From: Glycomyces sambucus
Lineage (GTDB): Bacteria > Actinomycetota > Actinomycetes > Mycobacteriales > Micromonosporaceae
Direction of reading: 5' to 3'
Length of the DNA: 64,000 nt
Assembly: GCF_900102815.1 (NCBI RefSeq)
Contig: NZ_FNGF01000003.1
Coordinates: 372,001-436,000 of the forward strand
Shown piece by piece: positions 25,167-33,823 of this stretch. The position numbers and the translations under genes were made by a program. A model generated the notes under the pieces. It was not told the origin of the DNA. It saw only the letters and a program-made list of their open reading frames with translations, and searched no databases. Position 1 is the stretch's first letter; the number at the start of each line of letters is the position of its first letter.

Positions 25167-26747
25167 ATGCCTGCACCCTCTTCCCTGGCGGCGCGCGCCC
25201 TCAAGCGCTCCGCCGCCCTCGCCGGGGCCGCCGCCCTCGGCGCCGGCGCCTTCGCCCTCCCCGCCCACGCCCAGACCCCCGCACCCGCGGTCGAAGTGGT
25301 CTTCGACGAGCCGGTCCAGGCCGGCGCCGACTTCGCGACCGGCGCGATCGGCCTCGAATTCGGCGACGACTTCACCCCCGGCGAGCACGACGTGTTCGCC
25401 CAGCTCAGCGTCTACGGCGACGGCTGGGAGCTCGCCCCCGGCGAGACCGGCGACGGCGCGTGCACCCTCGACGCGATCCCGCCGCAGTGGGTCAACTGCG
25501 ACGCCGCCGACTCCGACGCGGAGATCGACTTCGCGTTCGACTACCGCATCGACGGCGGCGCGCCCTCGGGCGACTACGACTGGACGCTGCTCGTCAGCGT
25601 CGACGGCACCGCCCTGGAGCCCGTGAACGGCACCGTCGAGGTGGCCGGGGACGAGGGCGGGGGCGAGTCGCCGTTCCTGTACGAGTCCACCGAACTCGAG
25701 ATCGAGTCCGGCAGCACCGTCGGCGCCGGCCCGGTCTACTACCAGGAGGGCGAGATCCCGGCCGACACGGCGGCGCTCGTCTACGGCGTCTCCGCGCCCG
25801 AGTACATGCTCGCCGGCACCGCCGAGGTGACCGCGCCCTACGACAACTGCGTCGACGGCTTCAACGGCGGCCCCGGCGTCACCTGCGTCGTCACCGACTT
25901 CCCCGACGAGCCCGGCAGCGCCGTGACGACCACCCAGCCGGTGGAGTTCACCGTGTTCCGCGAGGTCCCCGGCCCGATCGAGCTGTGCGGCTGCTCCTTC
26001 GAGGTCCGCGCGGTCGACGCCGCGGAACTCGAGGCCGAGTTCGGCGGCGTGCCGACCACGGGCGACCTCTTCGGGCTGGCCGTCGCCGACGGGAGCCACG
26101 ACCCGGCCGACTTCGCCTCCTGGGGCCCGGTCACCATCCGCACCACCCCGGACCACCCGTTCGACCTCGCGATCGAGGACGCCGACATCAAGGGCGACAA
26201 CGGCGACCAGGTCACCGTGACGATCCCCGTCGAGAACCTCGGCCCGGCCGACGCCTGGTCCTTCTTCGACGGACCCGGCTCCTACGCGCTCGTCGGCGAA
26301 CTGCCCGAGGGCACCGAGTTCGTGTCGATCGCCGCCGACGAGTCCGCCTACTGCAAGGAGTTCTCCGACGACTACCTCGGCGAGACCGTCCCCGCGATCG
26401 AGGACCGCGACGCGGCCGACTTCGTCTGCATCTTCACCAGCGTCCCCCGCACGGCGACCTACGACGTCGAACTCACGGTGAAGGTCACCGACGAGGACGC
26501 CGACGCGAAGGGCGTGCTCCAGATCGTCGCCTTCCAGAGCGACGGCCACCCCGGCGCGATCGAGACCGAGACCGACGACAACCGCGCCGACCTCACCCTC
26601 AACGGCACCACCGGCTCCGGGCAGCTCCCGAAGACCGGCTCCTCGATGACGTGGATCCTCGCCGGAGCGGGCGCCGCGCTCGTCATCGGCGCCGTCCTCT
26701 TCATCGCCACCCGCCGCCGCAAGACCGCGGCCGAACCCGCCGAGTAG
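25167..26747 (+). CDS. LPxTG-anchored surface protein, first of two tandem paralogues
   Basis: A 526-residue secreted protein. The signal peptide ends ALPAHA. Beta-rich domains follow, with four or more cysteines (YDNCVDGFNGGPGVTCVV, then ELCGCSF). A DUF11/CARDB-like region (TVTIPVENLGPADAWSFF) precedes LPKTG, a helix and RRRK. This is a full sortase signal. It shares FGDDFTPG, YDNC, CVVTD and the sorting tail with the next gene, so the two arose by duplication. The role is probably adhesin-like or structural at the wall, by inference. Confidence 0.82.
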   Translation: MPAPSSLAARALKRSAALAGAAALGAGAFALPAHAQTPAPAVEVVFDEPVQAGADFATGAIGLEFGDDFTPGEHDVFAQLSVYGDGWELAPGETGDGACTLDAIPPQWVNCDAADSDAEIDFAFDYRIDGGAPSGDYDWTLLVSVDGTALEPVNGTVEVAGDEGGGESPFLYESTELEIESGSTVGAGPVYYQEGEIPADTAALVYGVSAPEYMLAGTAEVTAPYDNCVDGFNGGPGVTCVVTDFPDEPGSAVTTTQPVEFTVFREVPGPIELCGCSFEVRAVDAAELEAEFGGVPTTGDLFGLAVADGSHDPADFASWGPVTIRTTPDHPFDLAIEDADIKGDNGDQVTVTIPVENLGPADAWSFFDGPGSYALVGELPEGTEFVSIAADESAYCKEFSDDYLGETVPAIEDRDAADFVCIFTSVPRTATYDVELTVKVTDEDADAKGVLQIVAFQSDGHPGAIETETDDNRADLTLNGTTGSGQLPKTGSSMTWILAGAGAALVIGAVLFIATRRRKTAAEPAE

Positions 26748-26783
26748 ACCCGGCAGGAAGAGCTCACCACCGAGGAACACCGC

Positions 26784-26816
26784 GAGCGCCCGGCCCCCAC
26801 AGGCCGGGCGCTCTTG
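26784..26816 (+). terminator. Terminator-like hairpin between the LPxTG paralogues
   Basis: A 12-bp perfect inverted repeat (26784-26795 with 26802-26813) is followed by TTG. It suggests the two surface genes are separately transcribed. Confidence 0.75.
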
Positions 26817-26937
26817 CGTGCTCGCGAGGAACCGCAGGAAAACCGAAGGACGGTCGCAACCGGTCACCTTCCGTTCGCGTTGAGTTCATATAGGTCCGCC
26901 GCCCGGCCGCCGGCCGGGCCCTCGCAAAGGAACTCCC

Positions 26938-28485
26938 ATGACTCCGCCCCTCCCGCACCGCGCGGGCAGGCGCCTGGCGGCCGTCCTCGCGGCCCTGCTC
27001 GCGGGGGCCCTCGCCGTCCCCGCCGCCGCCCAGGCGCAACCGCCCGCCGAGACGAACTACGACTTCAACGGCCCGGTGAACCTGGGCGACGCACCGCTGC
27101 CGGGCGGGTTCACGCTCGTCTTCGGCGACGACTTCACGCCCGGCGCGCACACGGTGACCGTGGCCCTCGACGTCGACGCCGCGCCCGGCACCTTCGCCTT
27201 CACCACCGGCGACCAGGGCGCCCTGCCCTGCACCCACCACGGCACCGGCGTCGACTGCGTCCGCGACGCCGCCGAGGCCGAACTGCACTTCGCGTTCCTG
27301 TTCGCCGCCGCCGACGACGCCCAGCCGGGCGTCTACGGGTACACCGCGACCGCGACCGTCGACGGCACCGAGGTCGACACGTACTCCGGCGCGATCGAGA
27401 TCGTCGACCCGTTCCCGGCCCAGGCGTTCCCGTTCCGGCACGCGAACCTCGCCCACACCGGCGTCGAGCCCGGCGCCACCGTCGACGTCTTCCCCGAGTT
27501 CCTCCAGCAGGACGCGTTCGACCCGGGCACCGGCGCCGTGGTCCTCACCTTCACCGAACCCGAGTACGCCGCCTACGACCAGGGCGCGGACGCGATCGCC
27601 GCGTACGACAACTGCGCCGCCGACCACGCCGGCCGGCGCGGCGTCGTCTGCGTCGTCACCGACCTCACCGACGCCCCCGGGACCGTGTTCACCACGACCG
27701 GCCCGGTCCCCTACGAGGTCGACCCGCTCGCGCCAGGCCCCTTCGACGTGTGCGTCTGCTACTACAGCGCCACCACCGTCAGCAAGGACGAGCGCGAGTC
27801 GACCTACGGGGACATCACCTGGGACGAGGACGGCCACGTCCTCGGGCTGCGCGCCGTCGCCGACCCCGAACTGGAGTACTCGGACCCCACGGTCGGGGAG
27901 CTCGACATCGTCACCCGCGAGCACTTCTACGACCTGGCGATCGGCGACGCGGACGCGCGCGGCGCCGCCGGGGACGAGCGGACGCTCACCGTCCCGATCC
28001 GCAACGACGGGCCCGCGACCGCGTTCGGGCTCTTCGGGATCCACTCCTACTACGTGACCGGCGCGCTGCCGGACGGGCTCGACCTGGTCCGCGTCGACAG
28101 CGACGGCCGCGAGCACTGGGACTGCCTGGACGACGACGAGGCCGCCGAACTGCTCCCGGAGGTCGACGCGGGCGCGAGCGACTTCCTGTGCATGTTCGAC
28201 CGGCTCGACGCCGGCGGGACGATCGCGTTCACGTTCACCGTGGAGGTCACCGACCCCGGCTCGACCGACCGGGGCGTCCTGGAGGTCCACGGCCGCAACA
28301 ACGCCGGGATCTACCCGGGCGTGCTGGAGGACGACCTCGCGGACAACACCGGGTCGATCACCGTCAACGCCGTGTACCTGCCCGACACCGGCGCGTCGCT
28401 GACGTGGGTCCTCGCCGGGGCGCTCGCGGCGCTCGTCGCGGGCGCGGTCCTGTTCGCGGCGACGCGCCGCAGGTCCGGGAGGTAG
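26938..28485 (+). CDS. LPxTG-anchored surface protein, second of two tandem paralogues
   Basis: A 515-residue paralogue of the preceding protein. It has a signal peptide ending VPAAAQAQ, a FGDDFTPG-containing first domain, a Cys-bearing middle domain (YDNCAADHAGRRGVVCVV and FDVCVCYYS), and a DUF11-like domain (TVPIRNDGPATAFGLF). The sorting signal is LPDTG plus a helix plus RRRSGR. ATG 26938 follows AAAGGAA. Cysteine spacing is conserved between the pair, suggesting disulfide-stabilised domains outside the cell. Confidence 0.82.
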   Translation: MTPPLPHRAGRRLAAVLAALLAGALAVPAAAQAQPPAETNYDFNGPVNLGDAPLPGGFTLVFGDDFTPGAHTVTVALDVDAAPGTFAFTTGDQGALPCTHHGTGVDCVRDAAEAELHFAFLFAAADDAQPGVYGYTATATVDGTEVDTYSGAIEIVDPFPAQAFPFRHANLAHTGVEPGATVDVFPEFLQQDAFDPGTGAVVLTFTEPEYAAYDQGADAIAAYDNCAADHAGRRGVVCVVTDLTDAPGTVFTTTGPVPYEVDPLAPGPFDVCVCYYSATTVSKDERESTYGDITWDEDGHVLGLRAVADPELEYSDPTVGELDIVTREHFYDLAIGDADARGAAGDERTLTVPIRNDGPATAFGLFGIHSYYVTGALPDGLDLVRVDSDGREHWDCLDDDEAAELLPEVDAGASDFLCMFDRLDAGGTIAFTFTVEVTDPGSTDRGVLEVHGRNNAGIYPGVLEDDLADNTGSITVNAVYLPDTGASLTWVLAGALAALVAGAVLFAATRRRSGR

Positions 28486-28490
28486 ACGGA

Positions 28491-28519
28491 GGGCCCCGGC
28501 CGCGATGCGGCCGGGGCCC
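28491..28519 (+). terminator. Terminator-like hairpin
   Basis: A perfect 13-bp inverted repeat with a 3-nt loop lies 5 bp after the stop of the second LPxTG gene. Confidence 0.8.
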
Positions 28520-28629
28520 GTCCCGTGTCCGGGCGTGCGAAACGCGCCGGGCCCGTGGGCCGGCGCGTTCAGCGGTCGGAGTTGTTGCAGTCCGGCGCGG
28601 CGCCTTGTGGGCGCGCTCGCCGCTCGGTC

Positions 28630-28848
28630 CTAGCGGGCCAGGCCGGCGAGGGCGCGGCCCTCGACCCGGTCGGCCACCCGGCGCAGGACGCCGGCGGTCG
28701 AGAGGCGGACCTTCTCGGGGCGGGTGACGCCGAAGGCGTACGGCCTGTCGGCCCGTCCGTCGTCAACGACCGGCGCGTTCGGCAGGGCCGAGGTGGCGGT
28801 GGTGTTGGCGGCGTCGACTGCGAGGTAAGCACCTACGAACTCGTACAT
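28630..28848 (-). CDS. Small protein of unknown function
   Basis: A 72-residue protein starting MYEFVGAYLAVDAANTTAT at ATG 28848, preceded by GGAAGGA 7 nt upstream, a strong ribosome-binding site. The N-terminal 20 residues are mildly hydrophobic, and the C-terminal half is basic (VLRRVADRVEGRALAGLAR). No family is recognised. The start signal and typical codon use argue that it is real. The open frame extends upstream but has no good start there. Confidence 0.55.
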   Translation of the reverse strand: MYEFVGAYLAVDAANTTATSALPNAPVVDDGRADRPYAFGVTRPEKVRLSTAGVLRRVADRVEGRALAGLAR

Positions 28849-29168
28849 GATGATTCCTTCCCGGCGGGGTGCGCCGGATCGTGGATTCTGAAGGGGGGCC
28901 GCTCGTCGATGACGCCATTGTCGACGGCGGGGAACCGTCGCGGTCGCTGACCGCTTCGGGAGGCCGCTCGCGGAAGCGGTTCGGGTTCGCCGTTCCGGCT
29001 CCGCCGTTCCCGGCCTCTGCACCAATGTTAAGCCCGCCCGACGAGGGAAATCCAGGGATTTCGCGTGGGTCACAGGTGTCCCGCGACACTGTCCACAAAG
29101 ATCTGAGTTACCGTTCGGTTATCGAATTTCAGAGGCGTTCCGGGGCACCGCGGCGGTACTCTGTCCGG
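28849..29168. other. Divergent intergenic region
   Basis: About 320 bp between the small leftward gene and the rightward peptidase gene. I find no convincing gene. It presumably holds both promoters, and no clear palindrome or riboswitch-like structure was recognised. Confidence 0.5.
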
Positions 29169-29993
29169 ATGCGGGACTTGGGAGTTCGCGTCGGCCACTG
29201 GACCGGCGAGCACACCGGCTGCACGGTGCTGCTGTTCGAGGAGGCCGTGCTCGCCTCGGGCGAGGTCCGCGGCGGCGCCCCCGCCAGCCGCGAGATCGAG
29301 CTCCTCGACCCCCTCCGCTCCAACACCGGCATCGACGCGGTCCTGCTCACCGGCGGCTCCGCGTTCGGCCTCGCCGCCGCCGACGGCGTCATGCAGTGGC
29401 TCGCCGAGCGCGGCCGCGGCGTCCCCACGCCGGGCGGCACGGTCCCGATCGTCCCCACCCTGGGCCTCTACGACCTCGACGGCACCGGGAACGTCCCGGC
29501 CGCCGCGCACGGCTACGAGGCGTGCGACGCCGCCATGGCCCCGTTCGAACCCGCACTCGACGGACCCGTCGGCGCCGGCCGCGGCGCCACCGTCGGCCAG
29601 TGGCGCGGCGTGACCCTCCCCTCGGGCCTGCGCACCGCCACCGTCAGCGCCGGACCCGTGGTCGTCACCGCCCTCGCCGCCGTCAACGCCTTCGGCGAAC
29701 CCGGCCCGCTCGACCGCGACCTCCTCAGACCCGAGGGCTTCGCCGCCGGCGGGTTCGGCCGCAACACCACCATCGGTGTCGTCGTCACCAACGCCCGCCT
29801 CGACAAGGTCGAATGCGCGCTCGTCGCCCAAGGCGCCCACGACGGCCTCGCCAAGGCGATCAGCCCGGTCCACACCCGCATGGACGGCGACGCGTTCATC
29901 GCCGCCGCCACCGGGGGCCTCCACGCCTCCGTGGACGTGGTCCGCGCCCTCGCCGTCGAGGCCGTCGCCGAGGCGATAGGCGACACCGACTGA
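29169..29993 (+). CDS. P1/S58-family peptidase (DmpA-like)
   Basis: A 274-residue N-terminal-nucleophile hydrolase of the DmpA/peptidase S58 family. The family segments VGHWTGEHTGCTV, LLTGGSAFGLAAADGVMQWL and the autocleavage region FGRNTTIGVVVTNARLDK are present. Cleavage before the Thr in NTTIG would expose the nucleophile and give two chains. Characterised members are aminopeptidases, including for D-amino acids and beta-peptides. ATG 29169 was chosen because the family fold begins here with MRDLGVRVGH. It appears to be a single gene. Confidence 0.88.
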   Translation: MRDLGVRVGHWTGEHTGCTVLLFEEAVLASGEVRGGAPASREIELLDPLRSNTGIDAVLLTGGSAFGLAAADGVMQWLAERGRGVPTPGGTVPIVPTLGLYDLDGTGNVPAAAHGYEACDAAMAPFEPALDGPVGAGRGATVGQWRGVTLPSGLRTATVSAGPVVVTALAAVNAFGEPGPLDRDLLRPEGFAAGGFGRNTTIGVVVTNARLDKVECALVAQGAHDGLAKAISPVHTRMDGDAFIAAATGGLHASVDVVRALAVEAVAEAIGDTD

Positions 29994-30083
29994 TAGGCGG
30001 CACCGACTAGGCGCGCGGCCGGAGGCCACGCCCGCGCGAAGGCGAAACCGGCCCACTCGCCGGACCGGGATACCCTCGGGCGC

Positions 30084-30983
30084 ATGAGACGCATCGGCGC
30101 CGCCATCGCAGCCCTCCCCCTCCTCCTGGCCGCGTGCACCCAAGCCGACGCCGACCCCCTCGGCGAACCCCTCCCCGAGGACGCCGCCGCCCCTGACAGC
30201 TGGCTCTACCAGCTCAGCGGCTACGAGGACGACACCCTCGACGCGGTCGCCGCCGCACCCCAGCCGACCGCCGTGATCGACCTCGCCCGCGACGGCGGCG
30301 ACGGCTACTGGACCGCCGCGGAGATCACCGCCCTCCACGACGCCGGCAAGACCGTCTACGCCTACTTCTCCATGGGCTCCATCGAGACCTACCGCCCCGA
30401 GTACGACGCCGTCGCCGCCACCGACCTCGTCCTCAACCAGTGGGGCGACTGGCCCGACGAGTACTTCGTCGAGTACTGGGACCAGCACTGGTGGGACCTC
30501 GTCATGCAGCCGCGCCTCGACCAGGCGATCAGCGCGGGATTCGACGGCGTCTACCTCGACGTCCCCAACGCCTACGAGGAGATCGACCTCGCCCTCGTCC
30601 CCGGCGAGACCCGCGAGACCCTCGCCCGCAAGATGGCCGACCTCGTCATCGCCGCGGACGAGTACACCGCCGACCGGCTCGCGATCCTGCCCCAGAACTC
30701 CCCCGAGCTCATCGACCAGGACGGCTACCTCGACGCCATCGACGGCATCGGGATCGAAGAACTCTGGTTCCTCAACGCCGACACGCCCTGCGACGAGGAC
30801 TGGTGCGCCGAGAACCTCGACAACACCCGGGCGATCCATGACGCCGGCAAGCTCGTCCTCGCCGTCGACTACGCCGCCGACCCGGCCAACAAGGCCGCCG
30901 CCTGCGCCCACTACGCCGAAGAGGGGTTCACCGGAGCCGTCGCCGGCGTCGACCTCGACACCGTCTACGAACCGTGCCAGTAG
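30084..30983 (+). CDS. GH114-like endo-alpha-1,4-polygalactosaminidase lipoprotein
   Basis: A 299-residue lipoprotein. The signal peptide ends in the lipobox LLAAC, so the mature protein is lipid-anchored outside the membrane. The rest resembles the TIM-barrel GH114 family: WLYQLSGY at the start, AYFSMGSIETYRPEYD, GFDGVYLDVPNAYE with acidic residues at strand ends, GIGIEELWFL and the closing VAGVDLDTVYEP. Characterised members cut galactosamine-rich polysaccharide. It may turn over the cell's own or a competitor's polymer. Its 3' end overlaps the opposing GGDEF gene by 19 bp. Confidence 0.82.
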   Translation: MRRIGAAIAALPLLLAACTQADADPLGEPLPEDAAAPDSWLYQLSGYEDDTLDAVAAAPQPTAVIDLARDGGDGYWTAAEITALHDAGKTVYAYFSMGSIETYRPEYDAVAATDLVLNQWGDWPDEYFVEYWDQHWWDLVMQPRLDQAISAGFDGVYLDVPNAYEEIDLALVPGETRETLARKMADLVIAADEYTADRLAILPQNSPELIDQDGYLDAIDGIGIEELWFLNADTPCDEDWCAENLDNTRAIHDAGKLVLAVDYAADPANKAAACAHYAEEGFTGAVAGVDLDTVYEPCQ

Positions 30984-32536
30984 ACCACGCCGTAGTCCTC
31001 CGGGTCGTCCGCCTCGTCGGCAGTTAAAAGGCCCTTCCGCGACCGCTTCATCTGGTACATCGCCTGGTCCGCGGCCCACAGCGTCTGCGACGGGTTCCCG
31101 CCCGTCGCCAGCCTCGCCCACCCGATCGACACGTCGACCGGCGTCCCCGGCACCGAGTACTCCCAGTTCTCGGCCGCCACCGCCACCCGGATCCGCTGCG
31201 ACACCGCGTCCGCGTCGTACTCCGACGCCCCCGGCAGCACCATGATGAACTCGTCGCCGCCCGTGCGCGCCAGCAGGTCGCCCGAGCGCACCACGCTCGA
31301 CAACAGCGCCGCCAGCCGCTGGAGGATCGCGTCCCCCGCCTGGTGGCCGTGCGTGTCGTTCACCGCCTTGAACCCGTCCAGGTCCAGCACCGCGATCATC
31401 CCGTCGCCCTCGACCTCCGCCAGGAACGCGTCCAGGCGGCGCCGGTTCGGCAGCCCCGTCAGCTCGTCGGTGTTCGCCCGGTCCGCCCAGCCCGCCGCCG
31501 CCCGCCGCAGCTGGTCGTGGTCGACCAGCGCCGCCGCCGACGCCAGGTAGATCGTGTGGAACTCGTTGATCTGCTTGTACAGCGCGTACGTCGTCGCGTG
31601 CGCCGCCAGGATCGACGCCGCGTGGTCGCCCTTCGCCACCAGCGCCAGCGACCGCAGGTGCTGCGGCTCCATCACCCCGAGGGTCTCGTCCCCGATGTCC
31701 CGCGCCTCCAGCACCTCCAGGGCCTCCAGGCCCCGCGCCTGCGCGATGAGCCGCGACGCCCGCGCCATCGTCCGCAGGTCCATCGCCTCCACCGACGACG
31801 TCTCCTCGGGCAGCAGGTGCTCCACCGACCACTGCTCGCTGAACCCCAGCAGCGACAGCCGCGCGAGCGCGTAGTGCACCCACTCCAGCTCCCGCGTGTC
31901 CAGGTCGTGCAGGCTCGGTTTCACCCGCCGCAGCTCCTGGCGCAGCAGGCCCGTGCACGCCCGCGGGTCGCCGGTGTAGTACCGCAGCAGCGCGTCCCGC
32001 ACCCGGATCTCCACGCCCTCCACAGAGGACCGCGTCACCCCCGCCCGCTCCGCGAGCGTGTGGCACTGGTCCAGCGCCCCCGCCGCCTGCTGCTGGTACC
32101 CGCAGTTCGACAGGATCACCGCCAGGTCGTACCAGGCGTCGACCGCCGCCTGGCTCGCCTCCGTCATCGACCGCAGCGCGCGCGACGACAGGACCAGGCG
32201 CTGCGCCGTGAAGTCGAGGGACTTGATGTGGTGGTGGTAGTACCAGGCCGCGAGCGCGTGGTACTTCCCGTCCAGGCGCGGGTCCCGGCAGCGCGCGACC
32301 GCGGTGCCCGCCTGGTCGATGGTGTTCGGGATCTTGTCGATCGCCCGCTGGGAGATCTGGCCCTGGAGGATGAACAGCCACGCCTGGGCCCGCTGCTGCG
32401 CGGTCTCGGAGTTGTAGACGATCCAGGTCGCCTCACTGACGGCCTCGGCCACCTGGCCGGACCGCATGAGTCCGCGCAGACGCCGGTACTGGTCGGCATA
32501 ATCACGCGCTGACGTGAGCTCCCTCCGTGGCGTCAC
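30965..32536 (-). CDS. GGDEF-domain protein (diguanylate cyclase) with TPR-like N-terminus
   Basis: A 523-residue soluble protein. Residues about 15-340 are helical repeats of TPR type. Residues about 350-510 form a GGDEF domain with DELTGLPNRRRLDAFL, VLDLDGFKAVNDTHGHQAGD and the active-site RTGGDEFIMVL, so it should make c-di-GMP. No RxxD inhibitory site is obvious before the GGDEF, and there is no EAL domain. The GTG start at 32536 (MTPRRELTS) is preferred; an internal ATG lies 27 codons later. In filamentous actinomycetes c-di-GMP controls development through BldD. Confidence 0.9.
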   Translation of the reverse strand: MTPRRELTSARDYADQYRRLRGLMRSGQVAEAVSEATWIVYNSETAQQRAQAWLFILQGQISQRAIDKIPNTIDQAGTAVARCRDPRLDGKYHALAAWYYHHHIKSLDFTAQRLVLSSRALRSMTEASQAAVDAWYDLAVILSNCGYQQQAAGALDQCHTLAERAGVTRSSVEGVEIRVRDALLRYYTGDPRACTGLLRQELRRVKPSLHDLDTRELEWVHYALARLSLLGFSEQWSVEHLLPEETSSVEAMDLRTMARASRLIAQARGLEALEVLEARDIGDETLGVMEPQHLRSLALVAKGDHAASILAAHATTYALYKQINEFHTIYLASAAALVDHDQLRRAAAGWADRANTDELTGLPNRRRLDAFLAEVEGDGMIAVLDLDGFKAVNDTHGHQAGDAILQRLAALLSSVVRSGDLLARTGGDEFIMVLPGASEYDADAVSQRIRVAVAAENWEYSVPGTPVDVSIGWARLATGGNPSQTLWAADQAMYQMKRSRKGLLTADEADDPEDYGVVYWHGS

Positions 32537-32671
32537 GCGTCTATCCTGCCACCCGTTCGGCGATATATCCAGTGCCGCAGGTGCCGGGCCCGGCCCCCGC
32601 GGGCCCCGGAAGGTCATGGGCGCGAACCGTTCTCCCCCCTCGGAGGGGAATCGGCGCCTAGAGTTGGGGCA

Positions 32672-33646
32672 GTGCCCGATATGGAAGGATGGTGGGCTTT
32701 GCTCCCTGCGTGTCCGTGCACGTCCTGCGGCGAGCCGCTGCCGGTGGCCCCGGGCGCGACCGTCCTGGCCTGCGAGTCCTGCGGGACCGCCCTCCACGGC
32801 CGGCCCGCCGCGCGGCGCCTGGTCGACCCCGACTGGACCGCGTTGCCGCCCAAGGCGAAGGGCCGCTACGCCGACGACACCCCCGAGCTCATCACCGTCC
32901 CCGACGCCATGGTGCCGTTCAGGATCGAGCGCGCCACCGCCCGCCGCCTCCTGCGGGACCGGACCCGGCGCCACTGGTTCGCGCCGCGGGCGTTCCGGAA
33001 GGTCGACGAGGCCGAGTCGTTCCGGGCCGCGTACCTGCCGCACTGGGTGTGGGGGGCGTGGACGCGTTCGCGGTACCGGGCCGCGCGCGGGGACTTCACA
33101 TGGGCGAGCGCGGGCCGGGCGGGCGCGGCGCACGGCAGCCGGGTGCGGGGCGTGCGGTGGCGACCGGCGGCGGGGACGCTGGACCGGACGTTCGCCGACG
33201 TGGTCGTGCCGGCGACGGTGCGCGTGGACGCGGGGATGCTCGCGGACCTGCTGCGGGACTGGCGGCTCGGCGGCGCGGTGCCGTTCGACCCGGCGCTCCT
33301 GGAGGGCCGGTGGGTGCAGCGGTACGACCTGGAGCCGGAGGTCGGCCTGGAGCTGGCGAAGGCGCGGATGGCGGCCGCGGTGGAGGCCGAGGTGCGGGGC
33401 CTGGTGGGCGGGGACGCGCAGCACGTCCCGGTGATCGACACGGCCTACTCGGGCCTGGGGTACCGGCTGGTGCTGCTGCCGGTGTACTTGGCGTCGTACC
33501 CGCACCGGGGCCGGCGGCGGATGGTCGCGGTGCACGGCGAGTCGGGCCGGGTGGTGGCCGGGCGGCCGTGGAGCGGGACGAGACTCGGAATCGCGTTCGC
33601 GCTCGCAGCGGCTGTGGCAAGCGTCATACTGTATTCGGTGATGTAA
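32672..33646 (+). CDS. Zinc-ribbon protein with a C-terminal membrane helix
   Basis: A 324-residue protein. The N-terminus carries two CxxC knuckles (CPCTSCGEPLP and ACESCGTALHG) that form a zinc ribbon. A large soluble region with repeated Trp/Tyr-rich strands (YLPHWVWGAWTRSRYRAARG) follows, and the last 22 residues form a single hydrophobic helix. It looks like a tail-anchored cytoplasmic protein. Similar uncharacterised zinc-ribbon membrane proteins exist in actinomycetes. The start is GTG 32672 or ATG 32681. It is divergent from the GGDEF gene. Confidence 0.75.
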   Translation: MPDMEGWWALLPACPCTSCGEPLPVAPGATVLACESCGTALHGRPAARRLVDPDWTALPPKAKGRYADDTPELITVPDAMVPFRIERATARRLLRDRTRRHWFAPRAFRKVDEAESFRAAYLPHWVWGAWTRSRYRAARGDFTWASAGRAGAAHGSRVRGVRWRPAAGTLDRTFADVVVPATVRVDAGMLADLLRDWRLGGAVPFDPALLEGRWVQRYDLEPEVGLELAKARMAAAVEAEVRGLVGGDAQHVPVIDTAYSGLGYRLVLLPVYLASYPHRGRRRMVAVHGESGRVVAGRPWSGTRLGIAFALAAAVASVILYSVM

Positions 33647-33823
33647 TCCGTTTTCGTCCGGAACTGCGGGCGGACGGGATGGTATGCAGCGCGGCCACCG
33701 GATGAACATGAACTACTGTCTGGTGAACGCAACCCCGCCGGCGGACCGCGCGTGTCCACCGCGAAGCGGGCCAGCCGCCCCCGGCTGTGCTGCGACACCC
33801 CGTCTGTAGTTCCGGGAGAGGCA

